Shown here in pieces: positions 7,492 to 14,542 of a stretch of 38,870 nt of DNA. Every line of letters begins with the position of its first letter. Within the stretch, counting starts at the first letter, position 1. This stretch comes from Cupriavidus basilensis (GTDB lineage: Bacteria > Pseudomonadota > Gammaproteobacteria > Burkholderiales > Burkholderiaceae). The position numbers were made by a program, and so were the translations under genes. The stretch covers positions 1 through 38,870 of the forward strand of contig NZ_JARJLM010000159.1 of NCBI RefSeq assembly GCF_029335485.1. Direction: 5' to 3'. The notes beneath the pieces were generated by a model, which ran no database searches, was not told the origin of the DNA, and worked only from the letters and a program-made list of their open reading frames with translations.

Positions 7492-8193
7492 TCATGACAA
7501 GAAACGCGCGAACCCGCTCACCGGTTCACGTTCGGTACTAAGGGTATTCTCTATGGCGGCCGGATCGGCATAGCCCAGCGCCATGCCGCAAACCACCATT
7601 TCATCACCCGGCAACCGCAAGTGGTTGCTGATGACCGCATGGAACTGGGTAAACGCAGCCTGCGGGCAGGTGTCCAGCCCGCGTGCACGCGCCGCCACCA
7701 TGATGCTCTGGAGGAACATGCCATAGTCCAGCCAGCTGCCCTGCTCCAGGATGCGGTCGATGGTGAAGATCATGCCCACCGGGGCATCGAAGAAAGTGAA
7801 ATTGCGCGAATGCTGCGCATGCATGCGCGCCTTGTCCTCGCGGCTGATCTGCAGCAGGCTGTACAAGTCCCAGCCAACCTTGCGGCGGCGGTCGACATAG
7901 GGCGTGACCCACGCGCGCGGATAGTAGGGGTACTCTTCCCGATACTTGCTGTCGCGCTGGGGATCGTCGTAGGCGGACAGCACGTCGGCGGACAGTTTCA
8001 GCTTGGCCTCGCCCGTCAGCACATAGACGCGCCACGGCTGGGCATTGGTTCCGGAAGGGGCCCGGCTGGCCACCGCCAGGATCTCGTTGACCACCTCGCG
8101 CGGCACCGGTGTATCCAGGAAAGCGCGCACCGAGCGGCGCGTGACGATGGCCTGGTCGACCACGGCGGTATCCCGCTTCTGCTGTGAATCCAT
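7492..8193 (-). CDS. Nitroreductase-family FMN oxidoreductase
   Basis: A 233-residue protein of the nitroreductase fold, which uses FMN and NAD(P)H to reduce nitro, quinone or enone substrates in the cytoplasm. The N-terminal RRSVRAFLDTPV and ASRAPSGTNAQPWRVYVL segments contact FMN, and the C-terminal VVCGMALGYAD segment is typical of the family. The start is placed at ATG 8193 because AGGAG lies nine bases upstream; a TTG three codons earlier leaves no room for a ribosome site. It is the last gene of a four-gene minus-strand operon, 28 bases after the thioesterase. The physiological substrate is unknown. Confidence 0.9.
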   Translation of the reverse strand: MDSQQKRDTAVVDQAIVTRRSVRAFLDTPVPREVVNEILAVASRAPSGTNAQPWRVYVLTGEAKLKLSADVLSAYDDPQRDSKYREEYPYYPRAWVTPYVDRRRKVGWDLYSLLQISREDKARMHAQHSRNFTFFDAPVGMIFTIDRILEQGSWLDYGMFLQSIMVAARARGLDTCPQAAFTQFHAVISNHLRLPGDEMVVCGMALGYADPAAIENTLSTEREPVSGFARFLS

Positions 8194-8221
8194 GAATCTC
8201 AACTCCTTTGCGCCGGCCGGC

Positions 8222-8674
8222 TCAGGCGCCGGCGTCCGCGGGCTCGTTCACCAGCGCCTGCAAGGCATGGCGCAGCGCGGCCGGCAGCGGCACCGGACGG
8301 CGCGTGGCGCGATCCACATAGACATGCACGAAATGCCCCTGCGCGGCGGCAACGTCCTCGTCGTTGCGGAACAGGCCAACTTCGTAGCGCACGCTGGAGT
8401 TTCCCAGGCGCGCCACGCGCAGCCCCGCCACCACAGTATCGGGGAAGCTCAGTGCGCTGAAGTAATTGCACTGCGTCTCGATCACCAGCCCGATGGTGTC
8501 GCCAGCCTCGATATCGAGCACACCCTGCCGGATCAGGTAGGTGTTCACCACGGTATCGAAATAACTGTAGTAGATGACGTTGTTGACGTGGCCATAGACG
8601 TCGTTGTCCATCCAGCGTGTCGTGATAGGCTGGAAGTGACGGTAGGCGCTCCGGGTATCGGCGGTCGGTTTCAT
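8222..8674 (-). CDS. Acyl-CoA thioesterase, 4-hydroxybenzoyl-CoA thioesterase (hotdog) family
   Basis: A 150-residue single-hotdog protein. The signature [21 protein letters not shown] (about 21-41) contains the catalytic Asp and the following GHVNN helix of the 4HBT/YbgC family, which hydrolyse aromatic or short acyl-CoA thioesters. The start at 8674 (MKPTAD) is chosen because the longer frame reaching 8938 runs back through the EamA transporter gene and its extra residues are unlike any hotdog protein. It begins 20 bases after the transporter stop and precedes the nitroreductase by 28 bases. The substrate is not determinable here. Confidence 0.9.
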   Translation of the reverse strand: MKPTADTRSAYRHFQPITTRWMDNDVYGHVNNVIYYSYFDTVVNTYLIRQGVLDIEAGDTIGLVIETQCNYFSALSFPDTVVAGLRVARLGNSSVRYEVGLFRNDEDVAAAQGHFVHVYVDRATRRPVPLPAALRHALQALVNEPADAGA

Positions 8675-8694
8675 TGGCAGGACGGATAGGAGGA

Positions 8695-9600
8695 TCAGCG
8701 GCGAATCACCAGGGCCACGCCACTGGCTGCCAGGGCCATGCCCAGCGCAGCCAGCGGCGGAAAACGCTCGCCAAACAGCAGCCATGCCATGACCGCGGTG
8801 GTTGGCGGGGTGAGATACATCAGGCTGGACACCTTGGTGGCCGCGCCTTCGCGAATCAGCAGGAATAACAGCGAGATGGCACCGATCGACAACGCCACCA
8901 CAGACCAGGCCAGCGCGCCGAACATCTCGGCATTCCACGCGACATGGCGCGTTTCAGTCAGGAACATGAACGGCAGGCAAGCCAGCGCCGCCGCGGCAAA
9001 CTGGATGACCGAACCCATGCGCAGATCGAACACCGCGCAATGGCGCTTCTGGTAGAGCGTGCCGAAGGTGATCGAGAACAAAGCGCCAACAGCCAGCAGC
9101 AGGCTCGGCGCGGACAGCCCGCTGGCCGACAGCTTGTTGGCCACCACCAGCCCGACGCCCGCGATGCCGAGCAGCAGGCCCATCCACTGGCGCCGGCCGA
9201 TGGCCTCGCCCATGCGCGCAGCCGCCAGCGCGGTCAGGATCGGCTGCATCCCGACGATCAGGGCCGAGACCCCCGCCGGCATGCCAAGCTTGACGGCGGC
9301 CCAAACGCCGCCAAGATAGCCGGCCTGCAGGAACAGTCCCGCCAGCGCGATGTGCCCGACCATGCGCCAGTCAATGGCGCCGGCGCGCTGCGGCAGCGGC
9401 ACCCGCGCCAGGATCACAAAGGGCACCATCAGCACCAGCACGCCGACAAAGCGCAGGAACAGGAAGGTCATGGGCTCGGCATGCGGCATGCCATACTTGG
9501 CGACGATAAAGCCGGTACTCCAGATCACCACGAACAGCCAGGGCATGGCGGCCATCCACAGCGTGCCGCGCACTGCGCTGCCTTGACTGGTTGCGCTCAT
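8695..9600 (-). CDS. EamA/DMT-family inner-membrane transporter
   Basis: A 301-residue membrane protein with about ten hydrophobic segments arranged as two EamA repeats (about 15-148 and 163-300), the architecture of drug/metabolite exporters such as RhtA and YdcZ relatives. The first repeat begins [17 protein letters not shown], a typical DMT opening. Its ATG overlaps the stop of the upstream HDAC-like gene in an ATGA arrangement (9600-9597), so it is translationally coupled to it. Substrates of this family range from amino acids to purines and cannot be predicted here. Coupling to an amide hydrolase suggests, as inference only, export of a deacetylated or related metabolite. Confidence 0.9.
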   Translation of the reverse strand: MSATSQGSAVRGTLWMAAMPWLFVVIWSTGFIVAKYGMPHAEPMTFLFLRFVGVLVLMVPFVILARVPLPQRAGAIDWRMVGHIALAGLFLQAGYLGGVWAAVKLGMPAGVSALIVGMQPILTALAAARMGEAIGRRQWMGLLLGIAGVGLVVANKLSASGLSAPSLLLAVGALFSITFGTLYQKRHCAVFDLRMGSVIQFAAAALACLPFMFLTETRHVAWNAEMFGALAWSVVALSIGAISLLFLLIREGAATKVSSLMYLTPPTTAVMAWLLFGERFPPLAALGMALAASGVALVIRR

Positions 9601-10550
9601 CGAGGCGCCACCGTTGCCTCTGCGGCATGCGTGGCCAGGCCTGCCTGCCTTGCATAGCGCCGGTGATACTGCGCAGCCAGCCCGATCGTTTGTGCGTGCA
9701 CCGCGACGGTATCCTCGATCCGGTTGCCGTAGCCGCCGGCCATGGCCACTGCAATCGGCAGGCCCCGCTCCAGGGCCGCCCCGAACACCAGATGGTCGCG
9801 ATGCGCCAGGCCCGCCAGCGTGAGCTTAAGACGGCCGAGCCGGTCGCCCTCATGGGGATCGGCGCCAGCCAGGTAGATGATCAGGTCGGGAGAAAAGCGC
9901 GCGAACAGCGCATCGAGCGCGCCTTGCAATGCTTCGGCGTAGGCCTGGTCGGTACAACCATCGGGCAGCCCTACGTCGAGATCGCTGGCCTCCTTGCGGA
10001 AGGGATAGTTTTTCTCTCCATGCAGGGAAAGCGTAAAGACGAACGGATCGTCGCGCAGGATGGCGGCGGTGCCATTGCCCTGATGCACATCGAGGTCCAC
10101 CACCGCCACGCGCTCCACGTGGCCGTCACGGCGCAACTGGCGCGCCGCGATCGCCGCATCGTTGAACACGCAAAAGCCGCCCCCTTTGTCGGCATAGGCG
10201 TGATGGGTGCCACCGGCCAGATTGACGGCGATCCCCTCCCGCAGCGCCGCACGGCAGGCCTCGATGGTGGCGCCCGCCGAGCGGCGCGAGCGCTCCACCA
10301 TGGCCGCCGACCAGGGAAAACCGATCTCCCTCTGACGGGCCGGGTCCAACTCGCCTCGCGAAACCCTGGCGACGTACTCGGGCGTGTGGGCGAGCAGCAA
10401 GGCATCGTCACCTGCCCGTGGCGCCTCGACCATCATCAGGCCCTCCACCTCGCGCGCGACCGCCTCCCGCAGCATGCTGTACTTGCGCATCGGAAAACGG
10501 TGGCCCTCGGGCAGGGGCAGAACAAAATGATCGGCGTAGAAAGCGAGCAT
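9597..10550 (-). CDS. Histone-deacetylase-family zinc amidohydrolase (AcuC/HDLP-like)
   Basis: A 317-residue arginase/deacetylase-fold protein, which in bacteria deacetylates polyamines, lysine or other acylated amines. Catalytic features are visible: the His pair in GGTHHA (H116, H117), the zinc ligands in DLDVHQGNG (D154, H156) and the third ligand in AGADPHEGD (D231). The start is set at ATG 10550 (MLAFYADHF), where family homology begins; the open frame extends to 10730 through GC-rich sequence of no recognisable origin. It is first in the operon with the EamA transporter, thioesterase and nitroreductase. Family members near central carbon genes are often named acetoin utilization AcuC, but nothing here specifies acetoin. 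Confidence 0.88.
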   Translation of the reverse strand: MLAFYADHFVLPLPEGHRFPMRKYSMLREAVAREVEGLMMVEAPRAGDDALLLAHTPEYVARVSRGELDPARQREIGFPWSAAMVERSRRSAGATIEACRAALREGIAVNLAGGTHHAYADKGGGFCVFNDAAIAARQLRRDGHVERVAVVDLDVHQGNGTAAILRDDPFVFTLSLHGEKNYPFRKEASDLDVGLPDGCTDQAYAEALQGALDALFARFSPDLIIYLAGADPHEGDRLGRLKLTLAGLAHRDHLVFGAALERGLPIAVAMAGGYGNRIEDTVAVHAQTIGLAAQYHRRYARQAGLATHAAEATVAPR

Positions 10551-10785
10551 GAAGGCGAACGTGGAACAGGCATGCCGGCCGCCCATGGCTGGCCCGGACG
10601 ACGGGAGCGCAGCGTATCGGCCGCCGGGCCGCCCCGGGGCGGCACCCTTTCGGGCAGACCGCGATGGTAGCACTGTGGCGGCGCCAGGGTACGCAACCCC
10701 CTTCGCCCCTGCCCTGGACGAGGGTTGCAAACGCTCAGATCAGGTGATGAATAGCAGATATCCGACTGACTTCAATCGAACTTAT
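10551..10785. other. Gene-free divergent spacer upstream of the phaP1 control region
   Basis: GC-rich sequence between the HDAC-like operon and the phaP1 operator. It must hold the promoter of the minus-strand operon, but I could not find a convincing -35/-10 pair on that strand. No RNA gene is visible. Confidence 0.5.
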
Positions 10786-10800
10786 TTGTGCATTGCACAA
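10786..10800. promoter_or_regulatory. Candidate PhaR operator 1 upstream of phaP1
   Basis: TTGTGCATTGCACAA is a perfect inverted repeat (seven-base arms, one central base) containing a TGC-N3-GCA core at 10789-10797. It ends eight bases before the -35 hexamer. PhaR, the repressor of phasin genes that is titrated by PHB granules, is known to bind near the phaP1 -35 in Cupriavidus and to recognise CTGC-N3-GCAG in Paracoccus. That this is the PhaR site is inference from match and position. Confidence 0.75.
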
Positions 10801-10807
10801 GAACCAC

Positions 10808-10835
10808 TTGACAGGGCATTTCTTTCCCCTACAAT
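10808..10835 (+). promoter_or_regulatory. phaP1 sigma-70 promoter
   Basis: A consensus -35 TTGACA (10808-10813) is separated by 16 bases from TACAAT (10830-10835), giving a start near 10842 and a leader of about 155 bases. Strong hexamers fit the high expression known for the major phasin. Confidence 0.8.
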
Positions 10836-10843
10836 TGGAATTG

Positions 10844-10873
10844 TTGCGGCGCACCATCCGTTTTGCAGAGCAG
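10844..10873. promoter_or_regulatory. Candidate PhaR operators 2 and 3 in the phaP1 leader
   Basis: Two further TGC-N3-GCA cores lie just past the predicted transcription start: TTGCGGCGCAC (core 10845-10853) and TTGCAGAGCAG (core 10864-10872), 19 bases apart. With the upstream site they bracket the promoter, a layout suited to repression by a protein bound on both sides. Confidence 0.6.
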
Positions 10874-10996
10874 ACGAATGTGCCGCCAACCCCCAACGCC
10901 TGGGGCTGGCTGACGAGAAATGATGTCTTCGTCATGGCTTTGACATCTGGGCGGCCTAATTTTGCTTGACCTTGAACTTCATCATTGGAGACCAGC

Positions 10997-11575
10997 ATGA
11001 GCTTCACCCCGGAACAATTCGCCGCAGCGCAAAAAGCCAACCTCGAAACCCTGTTCGGCCTGACCACCAAGGCCTTTGAAGGCGTTGAAAAGCTGGTCGA
11101 ACTGAACCTGCAAGTGGTCAAGGCCACGTTCGCCGAAAACGTGGACAACGCCAAGAAGGCCCTGTCGGCGAAGGATGCACAGGAACTGCTGGCCATCCAG
11201 GCTTCGCTGGTTCAGCCGATTGCCGAAAAGGCCCTGGCTTACAGCCGCCACGTGTACGAAATCACCTCGGAAACCCAGTCGGAATTCACCAAGGTTGCCG
11301 AAGCCCAACTGGCTGACAACTCGAAGAAGGTGCAAGCCCTGGTCGAGAACCTTGCCAAGAACGCCCCGGCCGGCTCCGAGTCGACCGTTGCCATCGTGAA
11401 GTCCGCGATCAGCGCCGCCAACAACGCCTACGAATCGGTCCAAAAGGCCACCAAGCAGGCTGTTGAAATCGCCGAAAGCAACTTCCAGGCAGCCGCCAGC
11501 GCCGCCACCAAGGCCGCCCAGCAAGCCAGCGCCACGGCTCGCACCGCGACCAAGAAGGCAACTACCGCCGCCTGA
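10997..11575 (+). CDS. phaP1: Phasin PhaP1, polyhydroxybutyrate granule coat protein
   Basis: This 192-residue protein coats PHB granules and controls their number and size. It starts [23 protein letters not shown] and carries a phasin_2 domain (about 5-110) of amphipathic helices. The C-terminal tail is rich in Ala, Thr and Lys. There is no signal peptide. The ATG at 10997 is chosen over the TTG at 10985 because GGAGA sits seven bases upstream. Codon use is strongly biased to GAA, AAG, CTG and GCC, as expected for an abundant protein. It has its own promoter and operators and is convergent with the pdh operon. Length and sequence match the major phasin of Cupriavidus necator closely, the strongest taxonomic marker in the window. 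Confidence 0.95.
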   Translation: MSFTPEQFAAAQKANLETLFGLTTKAFEGVEKLVELNLQVVKATFAENVDNAKKALSAKDAQELLAIQASLVQPIAEKALAYSRHVYEITSETQSEFTKVAEAQLADNSKKVQALVENLAKNAPAGSESTVAIVKSAISAANNAYESVQKATKQAVEIAESNFQAAASAATKAAQQASATARTATKKATTAA

Positions 11576-11589
11576 TCGGCCCAGTAGTG

Positions 11590-11615
11590 AACGGACCGGC
11601 TTCGGCCGGTTCGTT
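11590..11615 (+). other. Stem-loop directly after phaP1
   Basis: An 11-base stem (11590-11600 with 11605-11615, one G-T pair) closed by a TTCG tetraloop starts 15 bases after the stop. It lacks a T run, so it is more likely a 3'-end stabiliser than a terminator on its own. The real terminator lies at 11743. Confidence 0.55.
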
Positions 11616-11742
11616 GGCAAAGCGCATCCGGCAAACCCGGTGCATTTTGCCAACGAAGGCAGCAAGGATGGCAAGCAAGCCGCCCTGCCCTCTGACAGCG
11701 TCTCCTCGGTATCCGGTCTCCTTGTATTCCAGTACCGATTCG

Positions 11743-11769
11743 ATCCCGGCCCAATGCCGGGATTTTTTT
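11743..11769 (+). terminator. Rho-independent terminator of phaP1
   Basis: A stem ATCCCGGC/GCCGGGAT (11743-11750, 11756-11763) with loop CCAAT is followed by a run of T to 11769. It is a strong intrinsic terminator about 170 bases after the stop, giving phaP1 mRNA a long 3' region. Confidence 0.88.
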
Positions 11770-11967
11770 GTCCGCGCGCCAGGGCGGAGATGCCGCCATC
11801 TGCCAAGCCCCGTTGCTCGCGCCAGACCAGCGCCAATCCCTGCCCCGCTGCTACACGGATCCGCGCCTCTCTCTGGCTGTTTCCTCCCCTGAAGACGGGG
11901 TTTGAGCGGCGGAGAGCCGCCTTGCAGGTTGCCACCAAATGCTGGCGGTTAATTGCGAATCTGCCAG

Positions 11968-11995
11968 TAAAAAGGCCCGCCGAAAGGCGGGCCTC
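11968..11995 (-). terminator. Rho-independent terminator of the pdh operon
   Basis: A nine-base stem AGGCCCGCC/GGCGGGCCT with a GAAA loop (TTTC on the transcript) is followed on the minus strand by TTTTT, just past the pdhL stop at 12012. Confidence 0.88.
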
Positions 11996-12011
11996 GATGT
12001 GGCGCCGGCGC

Positions 12012-13790
12012 TTAGCGCTTGCGCGGCGGCGGCACGTCGGTGCAAACGCCTTCGTAGATTTCCGCAGCCATGCCGATCGACTCGCCCAGCGTCGGGTGAG
12101 GATGGATGGTCTTGCCGATATCCACCGCGTCGGCGCCCATCTCGACGGCCAGGCAAACTTCGCTGATCAGGTCGCCGGCATGGGTGCCGACAATGCCGCC
12201 GCCGATGATGCGGTGGGTTTCCTCGTCGAAGATCAGCTTGGTAAAGCCCTCGTCGCGGCCGTTGGCAATGGCACGGCCGGAAGCCGCCCACGGGAACACG
12301 CTCTTGCTGTACTTGATGCCCTCCGCCTTGCACTGTTCCTCGGTCAGGCCGGCCCACGCCACTTCCGGGTCGGTGAAGGCCACCGACGGAATCTGCTTGG
12401 CATCGAAGTAGGCCTTCTCGCCGTGCGCGGCTTCCGCCGCCACGTGCGCCTCATGAACCGCCTTGTGCGCCAGCATGGGCTGGCCGACGATGTCGCCGAT
12501 GGCGAAGATATGCGGCACATTGGTGCGCATCTGCTTGTCGACGTCGATAAAGCCGCGATCCGTCACCGCCACGCCTGCTTTCTCGGCGCCGATGCGTTTG
12601 CCGTTGGGCGCGCGGCCCACCGACACCAGCACCAGGTCATAGCGCTGCGGCTCGGCGGGAGCCTGCTCGCCTTCGAACTTGACGTAGATGCCGTCCGGCT
12701 TCGCTTCCACGCCTACCGTCCTGGTCTTGAGCATGACCTTGCCGAAGCGCAGCTTGTTCATCCTCTCCCAGACCTTGACCAGGTCGCGGTCGGCGCCCTG
12801 CATCAGGCCATCGAGCATTTCCACCACGTCGATATTGGCGCCCAGCGTGCTGTACACCGTGGCCATTTCCAGCCCGATGATGCCGCCGCCGATCACCAGC
12901 ATCCTGTTCGGCACCTCGGGCAGTTCCAGCGCGCCGGTGGAGTCGACGATGCGCGGATCCTCGGGGATGAACGGCAGCTTGACTGCCTGGCTGCCGGCGG
13001 CGATAACGGCCTTCTCGAAACGGATCACCGTCTTCTTGCCGGTGGTCTGCTTGGCGTCGCCTTCGGTTTCCTGCACCTCGAGGTGATGCGGATCAAGGAA
13101 GGTGCCGACGCCGCGCACGACCTGCACCTTGCGTGCCTTGGCCATGCCGGACAGGCCGCCGGTCAGCTTGCCGACCACGGTGTCCTTGTAGTGGCGCAGG
13201 CCATCCAGGTCGATCTTGGCTTCGCCAAACAGGATGCCGTGGGCAGCCAGCGCCTTGGCCTCGTCGATCACGGCAGCGTTATGCAGCAGCGCCTTGGACG
13301 GAATGCAGCCCACGTTCAGGCAGACGCCGCCGAGCGTGCCGTAGCGCTCGACCAGCACGGTGTTCATGCCAAGGTCGGCGCTGCGGAAGGCAGCGGAGTA
13401 ACCGCCGGGGCCGGCACCCAGCACCAGCATGTCGCAGGTGATATCGGCACTGCCCGAATGCGAAGCCGCCACGGGTGCCGCGGCCGGGACGGCCGCAGCG
13501 GGCACCGGAGCCGGGGCCGGTGCCGAAGCAGGCGCGGCCGGCTTGGCCACAGCCTCGCTCTCCAGCGTGCAGATCACCACGCCCTTGGCTACCTTGTCGC
13601 CAACCTTGACGCGGACGTCAACCACCTTGCCGGCGGCCGAAGACGGCACATCCATGCTGGCCTTGTCCGACTCGAGCACGATCAGCGACTGCTCCTGCTC
13701 GACCGTATCGCCGGCCTTGACCAGCACTTCGATCACTTCCACCGCGTCGAAATCGCCGATATCCGGCACCTGGACTTCGATCACACTCAT
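12012..13790 (-). CDS. pdhL: Dihydrolipoyl dehydrogenase (E3) of pyruvate dehydrogenase with N-terminal lipoyl domain
   Basis: A 592-residue E3 that reoxidises dihydrolipoamide with FAD and NAD+. Residues 1-78 form a lipoyl domain with the lipoylated lysine in ESDKASMD (K43). An Ala/Pro linker (about 82-112) follows, then the flavoprotein: FAD site VLGAGPGG (123-130), redox disulfide in CLNVGCIPSK (C157, C162), NAD site VIGGGIIGLE, and the catalytic His-Glu in HPHPTLGE near the C-terminus. A lipoyl domain fused to E3 is characteristic of some beta- and gammaproteobacteria and Neisseria. The start is at MSVIEVQVPDIG, with AGGAG upstream; the frame open to 13964 enters the proteasome-homologue gene and is not translated. 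It is the last gene of the pdh operon. Confidence 0.95.
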   Translation of the reverse strand: MSVIEVQVPDIGDFDAVEVIEVLVKAGDTVEQEQSLIVLESDKASMDVPSSAAGKVVDVRVKVGDKVAKGVVICTLESEAVAKPAAPASAPAPAPVPAAAVPAAAPVAASHSGSADITCDMLVLGAGPGGYSAAFRSADLGMNTVLVERYGTLGGVCLNVGCIPSKALLHNAAVIDEAKALAAHGILFGEAKIDLDGLRHYKDTVVGKLTGGLSGMAKARKVQVVRGVGTFLDPHHLEVQETEGDAKQTTGKKTVIRFEKAVIAAGSQAVKLPFIPEDPRIVDSTGALELPEVPNRMLVIGGGIIGLEMATVYSTLGANIDVVEMLDGLMQGADRDLVKVWERMNKLRFGKVMLKTRTVGVEAKPDGIYVKFEGEQAPAEPQRYDLVLVSVGRAPNGKRIGAEKAGVAVTDRGFIDVDKQMRTNVPHIFAIGDIVGQPMLAHKAVHEAHVAAEAAHGEKAYFDAKQIPSVAFTDPEVAWAGLTEEQCKAEGIKYSKSVFPWAASGRAIANGRDEGFTKLIFDEETHRIIGGGIVGTHAGDLISEVCLAVEMGADAVDIGKTIHPHPTLGESIGMAAEIYEGVCTDVPPPRKR

Positions 13791-13818
13791 GCTTTGCTCC
13801 TCAAAAACGCGTCCCGCC

Positions 13819-14436
13819 TCAGATGCAGGCCGCGCCATCGTTATTGGTTGCCCCGTCGCCCGCCGCGGCGCGCAGCTGCACCACCTGCACCTCGACCGGG
13901 CCCGCCGAACTCTTGTCGAACTCCACGCCTGCGTCCACCCCGATCCGTGCAATCTCCCCGGCACTCAGCGCCGGCTGGTCGTAGACCGCATGCATGGCGC
14001 CAAGTGCGTAGTTGCGGCCCGAGCCAATGCCCCAGAAGCGATCGAACGAGAAGACTTCGCGGTACGAATAGACGCCGAAAATACCCGCTGGATTGGCAAT
14101 CAGGCACACGATCTGCGAAGACTCGTAAGGATCGTCCTCGTCTTCCTTGGTGTTGATGAAATACTCGTTCTTGAGCTTTTCATGCACCTTGAGGAAGGTC
14201 CGGAAGACATCGTCGCGCGACGCCAGGCGGCAGTCCTCGCCCAGCCCGGCCAGCAGGCTGCGCATCACCGGAAAGTGCGCGGTGGTCCCCGCCAGCGCCA
14301 CGAAGCTGTCGCCCACCGGGAACACCTTCTGGTTGCGCTCGTAGGCACGCGTGAGCCGGGTGTCGCCGAACGTCACCAGCGCATCGGCGGCAATCGCCAC
14401 CTCGCCGGCCTTCTTGACGACAACGCAGGTAGTCAT
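13819..14436 (-). CDS. Betaproteobacterial proteasome homologue (BPH), HslV-like Ntn hydrolase
   Basis: A 205-residue protein with the N-terminal-nucleophile hydrolase fold of the proteasome beta subunit and HslV. After removal of Met1 it would begin TTCVVVKKAGEVAIAAD, matching HslV (TTIVSVRR...GGD), with a candidate nucleophile Thr1, Asp17, and a lysine in ERNQKV that aligns with HslV Lys33 after a three-residue insertion. A GTTAHF segment resembles HslV GGTADAF. Such proteins self-assemble into barrels. It is not hslV itself because no hslU ATPase gene is adjacent and the middle and C-terminus differ. The start at 14436 is required to expose the threonine. It lies 106 bases after pdhB and 28 before pdhL, so it is cotranscribed with the PDH genes. 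Its substrate is unknown. Confidence 0.85.
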   Translation of the reverse strand: MTTCVVVKKAGEVAIAADALVTFGDTRLTRAYERNQKVFPVGDSFVALAGTTAHFPVMRSLLAGLGEDCRLASRDDVFRTFLKVHEKLKNEYFINTKEDEDDPYESSQIVCLIANPAGIFGVYSYREVFSFDRFWGIGSGRNYALGAMHAVYDQPALSAGEIARIGVDAGVEFDKSSAGPVEVQVVQLRAAAGDGATNNDGAACI

Positions 14437-14542
14437 GGACTCGCTTCCTGTTTTCCTGTTGGCAGGCGATCGGCAAACTGTTCGCAGGCGGTTGCTGACA
14501 AAGGGCGTGCACGGCTGCAAAGCCATGCGCGCCCTGCCCGGC

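Larger units (their letters stand above)
11616..12011. other. Gene-free spacer between convergent phaP1 and pdhL
   Basis: No coding or RNA gene could be supported here. It holds the phaP1 terminator (11743-11769) and the pdhL terminator (11968-11995). The open frame that crosses it belongs to a shadow antisense to pdhL. Confidence 0.7.

Noticed and set aside
11463-14156. 897-codon open frame opposite pdhL and the proteasome homologue
   Set aside because: Crosses two terminators and is antisense to two clear genes; low-complexity His/Ala/Arg composition.
13819-14436. Calling this gene hslV
   Set aside because: N-terminus is HslV-like but the rest differs and no hslU lies beside it; the BPH family fits better.
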